Shown: positions 1 through 5,006 of the stretch, piece after piece
Layout of the letters: each line of letters begins with the position of its first letter
How positions within the stretch are numbered: the stretch's first letter is position 1
Assembly (NCBI GenBank): GCA_030531025.1
Contig: JAUMTV010000038.1
Coordinates: 21,779 to 26,784, forward strand
Direction: 5' to 3'
Origin: Turicibacter sp.
Lineage (GTDB): Bacteria > Bacillota > Bacilli > MOL361 > Turicibacteraceae
Length of the DNA: 5,006 nucleotides
Notes under the pieces: generated by a model
Told to the model about the DNA's origin: nothing
Seen by the model: only the letters and a program-made list of their open reading frames with translations
Databases searched by the model: none
Position numbers and translations under genes: made by a program

Positions 1-473
1 TTAGCTAAAATCATAGCTGCATCTTGAGGTTGTCCAAGTATATACTGCTTATAAAAGAATCCAACTATAGGATCAGCAATTACATTAAAAGCAAGTCCAG
101 CAATTGATGCTATTAAACTCCATTTAAAAATATATTTACTATCATTACTTTCTCCTATTTTTGCTATTTTATGTGCAATGAATCCTGTTATTAAACCTAT
201 GCATAATTTTAAAATAAATGTCTTAGGTGCTACTAGTATATATACAGGATCAATTAAATCTGCAATTGTCATTCCTATTGCCCCTGCTAATCCTCCATAC
301 CATCCTCCAAGTAATAAAGCAGCCAAAACACAAAATGCATTACCAATATGAAGTGAAGTTGCATCTCCACCTGGTACTGGAATTTTAATTTGTAAGTAAG
401 TAAAAGATACAAAGCATAATGCTGCAAGTAAAGCAGTTTGAATTAATTTTTTAAACCTAATTTGATTGTTCAT
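1..473 (-). CDS. ECF transporter S component (substrate-binding membrane subunit), C-terminus beyond window edge
   Basis: The minus-strand frame opens with ATG at 473 and stays open to position 1, giving 157 complete codons without a stop. An AGGGGG ribosome binding site lies 8 nt upstream. The protein starts MNNQIRFKKLIQTALLAAL and is strongly hydrophobic, with membrane segments near residues 10-27, 43-62, 63-80, 84-104 and 116-140. The stretch from about residue 30 to 85 is typical of S components: IPVPGGDATSLHIGN, then LLLGGWYGGLAGAIG, then ADLIDP and PKTFILK. In this family (PF07155/PF12822-like) the S subunit binds a vitamin or related small molecule at the cell membrane and docks on a shared energising module, EcfT plus two ATPases. 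S components usually run about 170-200 residues with six helices, so roughly the last helix is missing here. No ATPase or EcfT gene is visible, which fits a group II ECF system with the module encoded elsewhere. The substrate cannot be assigned from this sequence; a vitamin or vitamin precursor is a guess. Confidence 0.88.
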   Translation of the reverse strand, partial: MNNQIRFKKLIQTALLAALCFVSFTYLQIKIPVPGGDATSLHIGNAFCVLAALLLGGWYGGLAGAIGMTIADLIDPVYILVAPKTFILKLCIGLITGFIAHKIAKIGESNDSKYIFKWSLIASIAGLAFNVIADPIVGFFYKQYILGQPQDAAMILA

Positions 474-481
474 AATAATTG

Positions 482-487
482 CCCCCT
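482..487 (-). promoter_or_regulatory. Ribosome binding site of the ECF S component gene
   Basis: Reading the minus strand, AGGGGG is followed by 8 nt and then ATG at 473. The spacing is normal and supports that start codon. Confidence 0.7.
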
Positions 488-510
488 ATTAATTATAAAA
501 TTTTAAATAT

Positions 511-540
511 ATTTTATAACTATTTTGCATTTTAAGGCAA
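511..540 (-). promoter_or_regulatory. Possible sigma-A promoter for the ECF S component gene
   Basis: On the minus strand, TTGCCT (540-535) could be a -35 box. It is followed after 16 nt by TATAAA (518-513) or after 18 nt by TAAAAT (516-511). Transcription would start near 505 and leave a leader of about 30 nt that still carries the ribosome binding site. The region is so AT-rich that -10-like hexamers arise often by chance, so this is only a candidate. Confidence 0.33.
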
Positions 541-604
541 TTGTATCCATACATATATCAAAACATCACCCCCCTTTTTTTTCTTATTCAAATTTTGCAT
601 ATTA
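522..604. repeat. 13-bp direct repeat (one mismatch) in the divergent intergenic region
   Basis: ATTTTGCATTTTA at 522-534 recurs as ATTTTGCATATTA at 592-604: 12 of 13 bases match, and the starts are 70 bp apart, near seven helical turns. One copy lies close to each gene of the divergent pair. It could be a two-site operator for one regulator or chance similarity in AT-rich DNA. No family of DNA-binding protein is suggested. Confidence 0.4.
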
Positions 605-628
605 GATAAAAAATAGCAAAACATATAG
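597..628 (+). promoter_or_regulatory. Weak sigma-G-like promoter candidate for the spoVAF-type gene
   Basis: GCATA at 597-601 matches the forespore sigma-G -35 pattern (GHATR). CATATAG at 622-628 partly matches the -10 pattern (CATnnTA). The gap is 20 nt, longer than the usual 17-18, and the -10 match is incomplete. A perfect TATAAT also lies at 633-638 but has no convincing -35 box and would put the transcript start only a few bases before the ribosome binding site. Forespore expression is expected from the protein family, so the call rests partly on function. Confidence 0.28.
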
Positions 629-646
629 ATAGTATAATTGTTATTC

Positions 647-653
647 AAAGGAG
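647..653 (+). promoter_or_regulatory. Ribosome binding site of the spoVAF-type gene
   Basis: AAAGGAG is followed by 6 nt and then ATG at 660. It is a strong site at ideal spacing and fixes the start codon. Confidence 0.85.
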
Positions 654-659
654 AAAACT

Positions 660-2075
660 ATGAAATTAACTAATGATATTAATGTTAATGTTGAAAAACT
701 ACGAGAGGAATTAAATTTAGGTAAAAGCTTTGATGTAATTGAAAGAATCATAGAAATTCATAATCATAAATATTACTTTTATTTTCTTGATGGATTCGTA
801 AAAGATACTAACATGGAATATGTTCGTAGGGATATTTACAATTTAAGCGAAAAGGATTTTAATAGTATAAAAACAGCAAAAGATTTAGTAGAAAAGGCAT
901 TATCTTCAATTGAAGCTTCTACTGACAATGATGTTGGCAACATAATTACTGCTGTGCTCTGTGGCCAAACTGCTATGTTATGTGAAAACTTTAATGAAGC
1001 AGTACTATTAGACTATAGAACATATCCTGCTAGAGGAGTTGAAGAACCTGAAAAAGAAAAAGTTCTTAGAGGCTCCCATGATGGCTTTGTTGAAACTATT
1101 GTTTTCAATACTGCTTTAATTAGAAGAAGAATTCGTGACCCTCATCTTACTTTTGAAATGCACAATATAGGAAGTATTTCAAAAACTGATATTGCAATTG
1201 GGTTCTTAGCTGGAACTGTCAAGGAAGATACCCTAAGTAAAATTAGAGATATGATTGATAACTTAAAAGTAAAGTCACTAACTTTAGGAGATCAAAGTTT
1301 AATTGAATTATTAAATTCATCAAGCTGGCTTAATCCATTACCTAAAGTAAGATTTACTGAAAGACCTGATGTTGCTGCAGCACAAATAATTGAAGGTAGC
1401 GTTGTTATATTAATAGATAATATGCCATCAGCTTTAATTTTTCCTTCAAATATTTTTGATTTTATTCAATCTATTGATGATTATTATATGCCAGTCTTTA
1501 CTGGTAACTACCAAAAATTAATTAGAGCTATAGTACTTTTAGTAAATTTATTTTTAACACCTGTATATGTATTACTCACTGATAATCCAAATTGGCTTGT
1601 TGGTCCACTTAGTTTCTTATTACCAAAGGATCAATATGCAATACCATTATTTTTGCAGTTTATTATTGGTGAATTTGCTATTGATGGCCTTAAATTAGCC
1701 TCATTAAACACACCTAATGTCTTTGGAACATCTTTATCAATTATAGGTGGTTTAATATTAGGTGATTATGCTGTTCAATCAGGTTGGTTTATTCCTCAAA
1801 GCATCTTATATATGGCAATTGTTGCACTTTCAAGCTTTGTTCAACCTAGTGTAGAGCTTACATTTGCATTAAAATTTATCAGACTACTATTACTTGTCAC
1901 TACTGGACTTTTTGGCACTTGGGGATTTGTTATTGGTATAATTTTAAGTATTGCAGTTGTGGCTTCAACAAAAACACTTACTGGTGAAAGTTATCTTTAC
2001 CCTCTAATACCATTTAACTGGGATGCATTAAAACACTTAATGTTTAGAACTAAAAAATCATCAAGTAAAAAATAA
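660..2075 (+). CDS. spoVAF: SpoVAF-type spore germination protein (GerA A-subunit family)
   Basis: This 471-residue protein belongs to the GerA A-subunit family, integral proteins of the spore inner membrane. A soluble N-terminal half (about 1-285) carries YFLDGFVKD (41-49), RGSHDGFVE (137-145), NTALIRRRIRD (150-160) and TERPDVAAAQIIEG (233-246). The C-terminal half holds about five membrane segments between 288 and 437. The SpoVAF subgroup, rather than a GerAA nutrient receptor, is favoured by the FVKD motif near the N-terminus and by the membrane half, notably IPLFLQFIIGEFAIDGLKLA (328-347) and the later FIPQSILYMAIVAL and FVQPSVELTFAL stretches. B. subtilis SpoVAF is slightly longer, at about 490 residues. 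GerA A subunits form ion-conducting oligomers in germination, and SpoVAF is reported to amplify ion release. In Bacillus the gene closes the spoVA operon; here it stands alone, with no spoVAA-AE, gerB or gerC gene beside it. The membrane family is secure; the subgroup is good but not certain. The tail is basic (KKSSSKK). Confidence 0.85.
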   Translation: MKLTNDINVNVEKLREELNLGKSFDVIERIIEIHNHKYYFYFLDGFVKDTNMEYVRRDIYNLSEKDFNSIKTAKDLVEKALSSIEASTDNDVGNIITAVLCGQTAMLCENFNEAVLLDYRTYPARGVEEPEKEKVLRGSHDGFVETIVFNTALIRRRIRDPHLTFEMHNIGSISKTDIAIGFLAGTVKEDTLSKIRDMIDNLKVKSLTLGDQSLIELLNSSSWLNPLPKVRFTERPDVAAAQIIEGSVVILIDNMPSALIFPSNIFDFIQSIDDYYMPVFTGNYQKLIRAIVLLVNLFLTPVYVLLTDNPNWLVGPLSFLLPKDQYAIPLFLQFIIGEFAIDGLKLASLNTPNVFGTSLSIIGGLILGDYAVQSGWFIPQSILYMAIVALSSFVQPSVELTFALKFIRLLLLVTTGLFGTWGFVIGIILSIAVVASTKTLTGESYLYPLIPFNWDALKHLMFRTKKSSSKK

Positions 2076-2101
2076 AATTATAAATTTTACTAATATTAAA
2101 G

Positions 2102-2133
2102 AGAGTAGTAATCCACTAGAACCTTACTACTCT
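2102..2133. terminator. Hairpin between convergent genes, probable bidirectional terminator
   Basis: AGAGTAGTAA (2102-2111) pairs perfectly with TTACTACTCT (2124-2133), a 10-bp stem with a 12-nt loop; G2101 and T2134 can add a wobble pair. On the plus strand a T-rich but interrupted tract follows (TCTTATATTATTTT). On the minus strand the hairpin is followed by CTTTAATATT. It lies 26 nt after the spoVAF-type stop and 32 nt after the kinase stop, so it could end both transcripts. The broken U tracts and long loop suggest moderate efficiency, perhaps better for the plus-strand gene. Confidence 0.72.
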
Positions 2134-2165
2134 TCTTATATTATTTTGATACTTTAATATTTATT

Positions 2166-3512
2166 TTAATTTATAGTAATAATAAATTTAATAAAACCAT
2201 TTTCTATATAATAATCTATTTTTAAGTCATTTTTTTCACACAATCTCTTACAAATATATAATCCTAATCCTGAACTTGAAATCTCACTATCATTAGTTCT
2301 TCCTTTTATAAATGGCTCTAATAACTTATATTTAATATCCTCATTAATATCTCCGATTCCATTATACAACTTGAAATAACTCTTTTTATCACTTTTACCT
2401 AATTCAATGTTAATATTCTTTGTTGTAGAATACTTTAGGCTATTCTCTATTAAATTAGTTAATATACTTTCCATATCTTCTTTAATAGCCTTTACCTTAA
2501 CTTCGTCATTTTCTTCTAACTGAATATTTATCCCCTTATTCTGAATTTGATTATGAAAAGCATCAATAATTCTCTTTGTCATTTTATTAATATTTATTTC
2601 CTCAGGATATACTTGTACTAATACTTCTTCTCTTGAAATCATAAGTAACTTTTCCACAAGCTTATTCATCTTTATACTTTCTTCTTCAATTCTTTCTACT
2701 GCTCTGAGTACAAATTCATCTTCAAAGTCTTCATCTTGTAACATTTGAGAATATCCTCTTATAGCAGTTAATGGTGTTTTAAGTTCATGAGTTGCATTAT
2801 TAAACAATTCCTTAGTATTATTTTGCATTTCTGCTATATTATTTTTCATATCATTAAATCCTTCGGTGATTATACTAATATCATCCTTTGTTTCTATAGG
2901 TAGATCTTCTATTTCTTGTCCCATACCTAGAGACTCCATTGCTCTTGTCAATTTTCTTAATGGTTTAGTTGACTTATTTGTTATTAAGTATATTACAATA
3001 AATAATATAGCAATCATTATCATTTCTGAAGCTAATACCACATTTAGCACACTTTTATTTGATGAAAAAATATCTGAATAATCCTTTTGAATAATTAAAT
3101 TCCACTCATACTGAGAATTAACATAAAGAGGATAATATAATGTAGCATAAAAAAACTCATTGTTATTACTTAACTTTAATAAAGACTTAGTATCATTCTC
3201 TAAATCTTTATATTCATTAATATCATCTTCATATACTACTTGTCCTACATTTTCTCCCTTCCAGTTAATATAAACATTAAATAATGAGCTTATCTTATTT
3301 AATGTAATCCAAGTATTATTAGTGTTTTCTAATTGAATTAATGAAGAGCAGCTTTCTTTAGAATAAGTAATTATTCCTTTCATATCACTTTTTATATACT
3401 CTTCTAGATTCTTATTTAAAACCATATTAATAACAAAATATGAAATAGTTATTATTGTTATTAGTCCCACCAATAACGCTGCTGAAATTTTTCCCTTTAA
3501 AGTTATTCTCAT
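2166..3512 (-). CDS. Membrane sensor histidine kinase, partner of the adjacent OmpR-type regulator
   Basis: This 448-residue kinase senses a signal outside the cell and phosphorylates its partner regulator. Domains in order: membrane segment 1 (about 9-31); an extracytoplasmic sensor region of about 125 residues (32-156) of unrecognised type, possibly Cache-like; membrane segment 2 (about 157-177); a HAMP linker (about 178-231, with KPLRKL and GFNDM); a HisKA dimerisation domain with the phospho-accepting H242 in THELKTPL (241-248); and a HATPase_c domain. The ATPase part has the N box LIENSLKYS (354-362, N357), the F box LEPF (398-401) and the G2 box SSGLGLYI (413-420). The G1 box reads YNGIGD (383-388), so the usual first Asp of DxGxG is Tyr. 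The start ATG lies 2 nt after the regulator stop, and its ribosome binding site (GAGG, 3521-3518, 5-nt spacing) sits inside the regulator's last codons, which implies translational coupling. The signal and target genes are unknown. Confidence 0.93.
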   Translation of the reverse strand: MRITLKGKISAALLVGLITIITISYFVINMVLNKNLEEYIKSDMKGIITYSKESCSSLIQLENTNNTWITLNKISSLFNVYINWKGENVGQVVYEDDINEYKDLENDTKSLLKLSNNNEFFYATLYYPLYVNSQYEWNLIIQKDYSDIFSSNKSVLNVVLASEMIMIAILFIVIYLITNKSTKPLRKLTRAMESLGMGQEIEDLPIETKDDISIITEGFNDMKNNIAEMQNNTKELFNNATHELKTPLTAIRGYSQMLQDEDFEDEFVLRAVERIEEESIKMNKLVEKLLMISREEVLVQVYPEEININKMTKRIIDAFHNQIQNKGINIQLEENDEVKVKAIKEDMESILTNLIENSLKYSTTKNINIELGKSDKKSYFKLYNGIGDINEDIKYKLLEPFIKGRTNDSEISSSGLGLYICKRLCEKNDLKIDYYIENGFIKFIITIN

Positions 3513-3514
3513 AA

Positions 3515-4186
3515 TTACCTCATTACATATCCCACACCAAATACTGTTTTAATAATAGATTTTCCCTTTTCTTCTCCAAGCTTTTCTCTAAGCCTTCTTA
3601 TATGAACATCAACGGTTCTATCATCTCCATGGTAATCTATTCCCCAAATTTTGTTTAGTAACTGCTCCCTTGAAAAAACAATTTCTTTATTTCTATAAAG
3701 AATATAGAGAATATCAAATTCCTTTTTACTTAACTTAATTATTTCTCCATCTTTTTTTACTTCCCTTTTTTCAATATCTATAAATAATCCTTTTTCAATT
3801 TCTTTTCTTATAATTATAGTATTTTCTTGTACTTCTAATCTCCTTAAGACTACCTTTACACGCATTTTTACTTCTCTTATATCAAAAGGTTTTGTTATAT
3901 AATCATCAGCACCTATCTCCATGCCATTAAGCTTGTCTAATATATTACTTTTGGCTGTAATCATTATTACACAAGCCTTCTTGTACATTACTTTACAAAG
4001 TTCTTCACCTTTTCCATCTGGAAGCATTAAATCTAACAAAACTAAATCAGGATTAAACCCATTAAATATCCTTTCAGCTTCCTTTGCTGAAAATGCTGAT
4101 ATAACATCATATCCTTCCCTTTTAAGTGAAGTAGTTAATATATCATTTATTGAAATCTCATCTTCTACTATAAGTATTTTTCTCAT
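3515..4186 (-). CDS. OmpR/PhoB-family response regulator
   Basis: This 223-residue protein is a full-length two-domain regulator, a normal size for the family. The receiver domain (about 1-115) has the acidic pair E8-D9, the phosphorylation site D52 in LLDLMLPDG, the switch residue T77 in MITAK and the conserved K99 in ITKPF. The C-terminal winged helix (about 128-223) has the recognition-helix region DDRTVDVHIRRLREKLG (188-204) and the usual end FGVGYVMR. All key receiver residues are present, so it should be a functional phosphorylation-controlled DNA-binding protein. It is encoded directly before the kinase with a 2-nt gap. The upstream propeller-like gene ends 14 nt before its ATG. Its own ribosome binding site is weak: only AGAGAA lies close to the start, so translation may depend partly on ribosomes finishing the upstream gene. 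The family call is firm; the regulon cannot be read from this window. Confidence 0.95.
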   Translation of the reverse strand: MRKILIVEDEISINDILTTSLKREGYDVISAFSAKEAERIFNGFNPDLVLLDLMLPDGKGEELCKVMYKKACVIMITAKSNILDKLNGMEIGADDYITKPFDIREVKMRVKVVLRRLEVQENTIIIRKEIEKGLFIDIEKREVKKDGEIIKLSKKEFDILYILYRNKEIVFSREQLLNKIWGIDYHGDDRTVDVHIRRLREKLGEEKGKSIIKTVFGVGYVMR

Positions 4187-4200
4187 ATTCTCTATAATAT

Positions 4201-5006
4201 TTACCTTTCAATGTTTATTTTAATAATTTCATTTTCAAAATCATTATAGTCATCACTATATAAATCAAACTTCCTAAATTGCAATAAAATTTCTGTATTA
4301 TCTTCATTTATGATACTATTATAACAAACTATATGTTTATCATTGCTATTCATAATATTTATCTTGTGATATATATCTATTTTATCCTCTTTTAACTCTC
4401 CTATATAATATTCTTCTTCCTTTCCATCTTTTTTATCTTTTTTTAATAAGAACAAGTTAGAATTTTCCCAAAAAGAAACAACTTGAAAGTCCATATTTTC
4501 ACCTTGCATAACCCTTTGAACTTCATTAGTAGATAGATTATACTTTATAAGTAATTCATTGCCTTCGTTAGTATTGCCCATATACTTTTCTTGATAAATT
4601 GGAGTATGATTACTAGTATAAGTGTCACTTATAAAAGCATAAAAAATAACGATATCTCCATCTTTATTTATAGATACTTGTTCTTCATTCCATAATGCTA
4701 TTCCTCCAAGATTTAATTTTTCTTTTTCATTAAGCACTATACTATTACTTTCTAATTCAACTTCATAGACAATTCCCTCTTGATTTATTCCATAAAGTTT
4801 TTCTGTATTTTTATCATAAACAACATCTACAATAAATTTAGTATCATCTCCTTCAGACTTATATGAATATACTTTTTCATTTTTAATATCTATGATTTTG
4901 AGCGAAGTTAAACTCTTACCATTTCTTTTATAGTTATATAATATATATCCAAAATCATCATTTCCTTCAACTAATCTTTCACTTATTATTTCTATTTCAT
5001 CTTCTA
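4201..5006 (-). CDS. Beta-propeller-like protein of unknown function, N-terminus beyond window edge
   Basis: The minus-strand frame is open from the window end at 5006 to a TAA at 4203-4201, giving 267 complete residues of a longer protein. A GTG at 4737 is inside this frame and has no ribosome binding site, so it is not the real start. I do not recognise the protein. The visible part is hydrophilic and acidic, with no membrane segment. It has recurring short beta-strand units in which a hydrophobic strand and turn precede a charged strand: SLKIIDIKNEKVYSY (34-48), GIVYEVELESNSIVL (77-91), ELLIKYNLSTNEVQRV, YYIGELKEDKIDIYHK and the C-terminal EIIKINIER. This spacing resembles blades of a WD40/TolB-like beta-propeller, which is inference from pattern only. 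A signal peptide or lipobox, if present, would be off the window. It lies 14 nt upstream of the response regulator on the same strand, so it is probably co-transcribed with the two-component system and may be an accessory sensor or a target. Confidence 0.75.
   Translation of the reverse strand, partial: EDEIEIISERLVEGNDDFGYILYNYKRNGKSLTSLKIIDIKNEKVYSYKSEGDDTKFIVDVVYDKNTEKLYGINQEGIVYEVELESNSIVLNEKEKLNLGGIALWNEEQVSINKDGDIVIFYAFISDTYTSNHTPIYQEKYMGNTNEGNELLIKYNLSTNEVQRVMQGENMDFQVVSFWENSNLFLLKKDKKDGKEEEYYIGELKEDKIDIYHKINIMNSNDKHIVCYNSIINEDNTEILLQFRKFDLYSDDYNDFENEIIKINIER

Noticed and set aside
633..638. Perfect TATAAT as a sigma-A -10 box for the spoVAF-type gene
   Set aside because: No acceptable -35 box lies 16-18 nt upstream (the bases there are almost all A), and the implied transcript start would fall within a few bases of the ribosome binding site. 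It was kept only as a remark.
474..659. Riboswitch upstream of the ECF transporter gene
   Set aside because: ECF vitamin transporters often carry riboswitches, but this spacer is short, AT-rich and shows no conserved core or strong multi-stem fold that I can recognise as a TPP, FMN, cobalamin or other known class.
2866..3081. Plus-strand ORF of 71 codons
   Set aside because: It lies wholly antisense to the HAMP and second membrane region of the histidine kinase, has no ribosome binding site and reads as low-complexity hydrophobic sequence. It is a shadow of the kinase.
3921..4223. Plus-strand ORF of 100 codons
   Set aside because: It is antisense to the receiver domain of the response regulator and has no recognisable motif. 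The minus-strand gene has all family residues, so this is a shadow.
4201..4737. Separate 178-codon gene starting at GTG 4737
   Set aside because: The same frame stays open upstream to the window edge, the residues before it continue the same strand-and-turn pattern, and no Shine-Dalgarno precedes the GTG. It is the C-terminal part of a longer gene.

Overview
The window is very AT-rich and fits a low-GC, endospore-forming Firmicute, most likely a Clostridium sensu stricto relative. The evidence is AT-rich codon use, purine-rich Shine-Dalgarno sites, an ECF-type vitamin transporter subunit, a SpoVAF/GerA-type spore membrane protein and an OmpR-type two-component system. The species cannot be fixed from the sequence alone.

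Layout. (1) Positions 1-473, minus strand: an ECF transporter S component, cut at the window edge so that its C-terminus is missing. (2) Positions 474-659: a divergent intergenic region with a ribosome binding site for each neighbour, possible promoters, a 13-bp direct repeat (one mismatch) and a purine tract that reads as a near-ideal Shine-Dalgarno on the minus strand. (3) Positions 660-2075, plus strand: a single-gene SpoVAF-type spore germination protein, followed by a 10-bp perfect hairpin (2102-2133) that probably ends transcription from both sides. (4) Positions 2166-5006, minus strand: an apparent operon, in transcription order, of a partial beta-propeller-like protein of unknown function, an OmpR/PhoB response regulator and a membrane sensor histidine kinase.

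How the genes work together. The regulator and kinase are almost certainly a cognate pair: 2 nt separate them and the kinase ribosome binding site lies inside the regulator's last codons. The propeller-like gene ends 14 nt before the regulator and is probably co-transcribed, so it may be an accessory sensor or a target of the pair; this is inference. The SpoVAF gene stands alone rather than at the end of a spoVA operon as in Bacillus. Nothing in the window links it functionally to either neighbour.

No RNA genes, CRISPR array, insertion sequence or phage genes were seen. Most of the window is ordinary core-type Clostridium sequence. The points most worth a second look are the propeller-like partner of the two-component system, the degenerate G1 box of the kinase, the solitary SpoVAF, and the structured divergent intergenic region.
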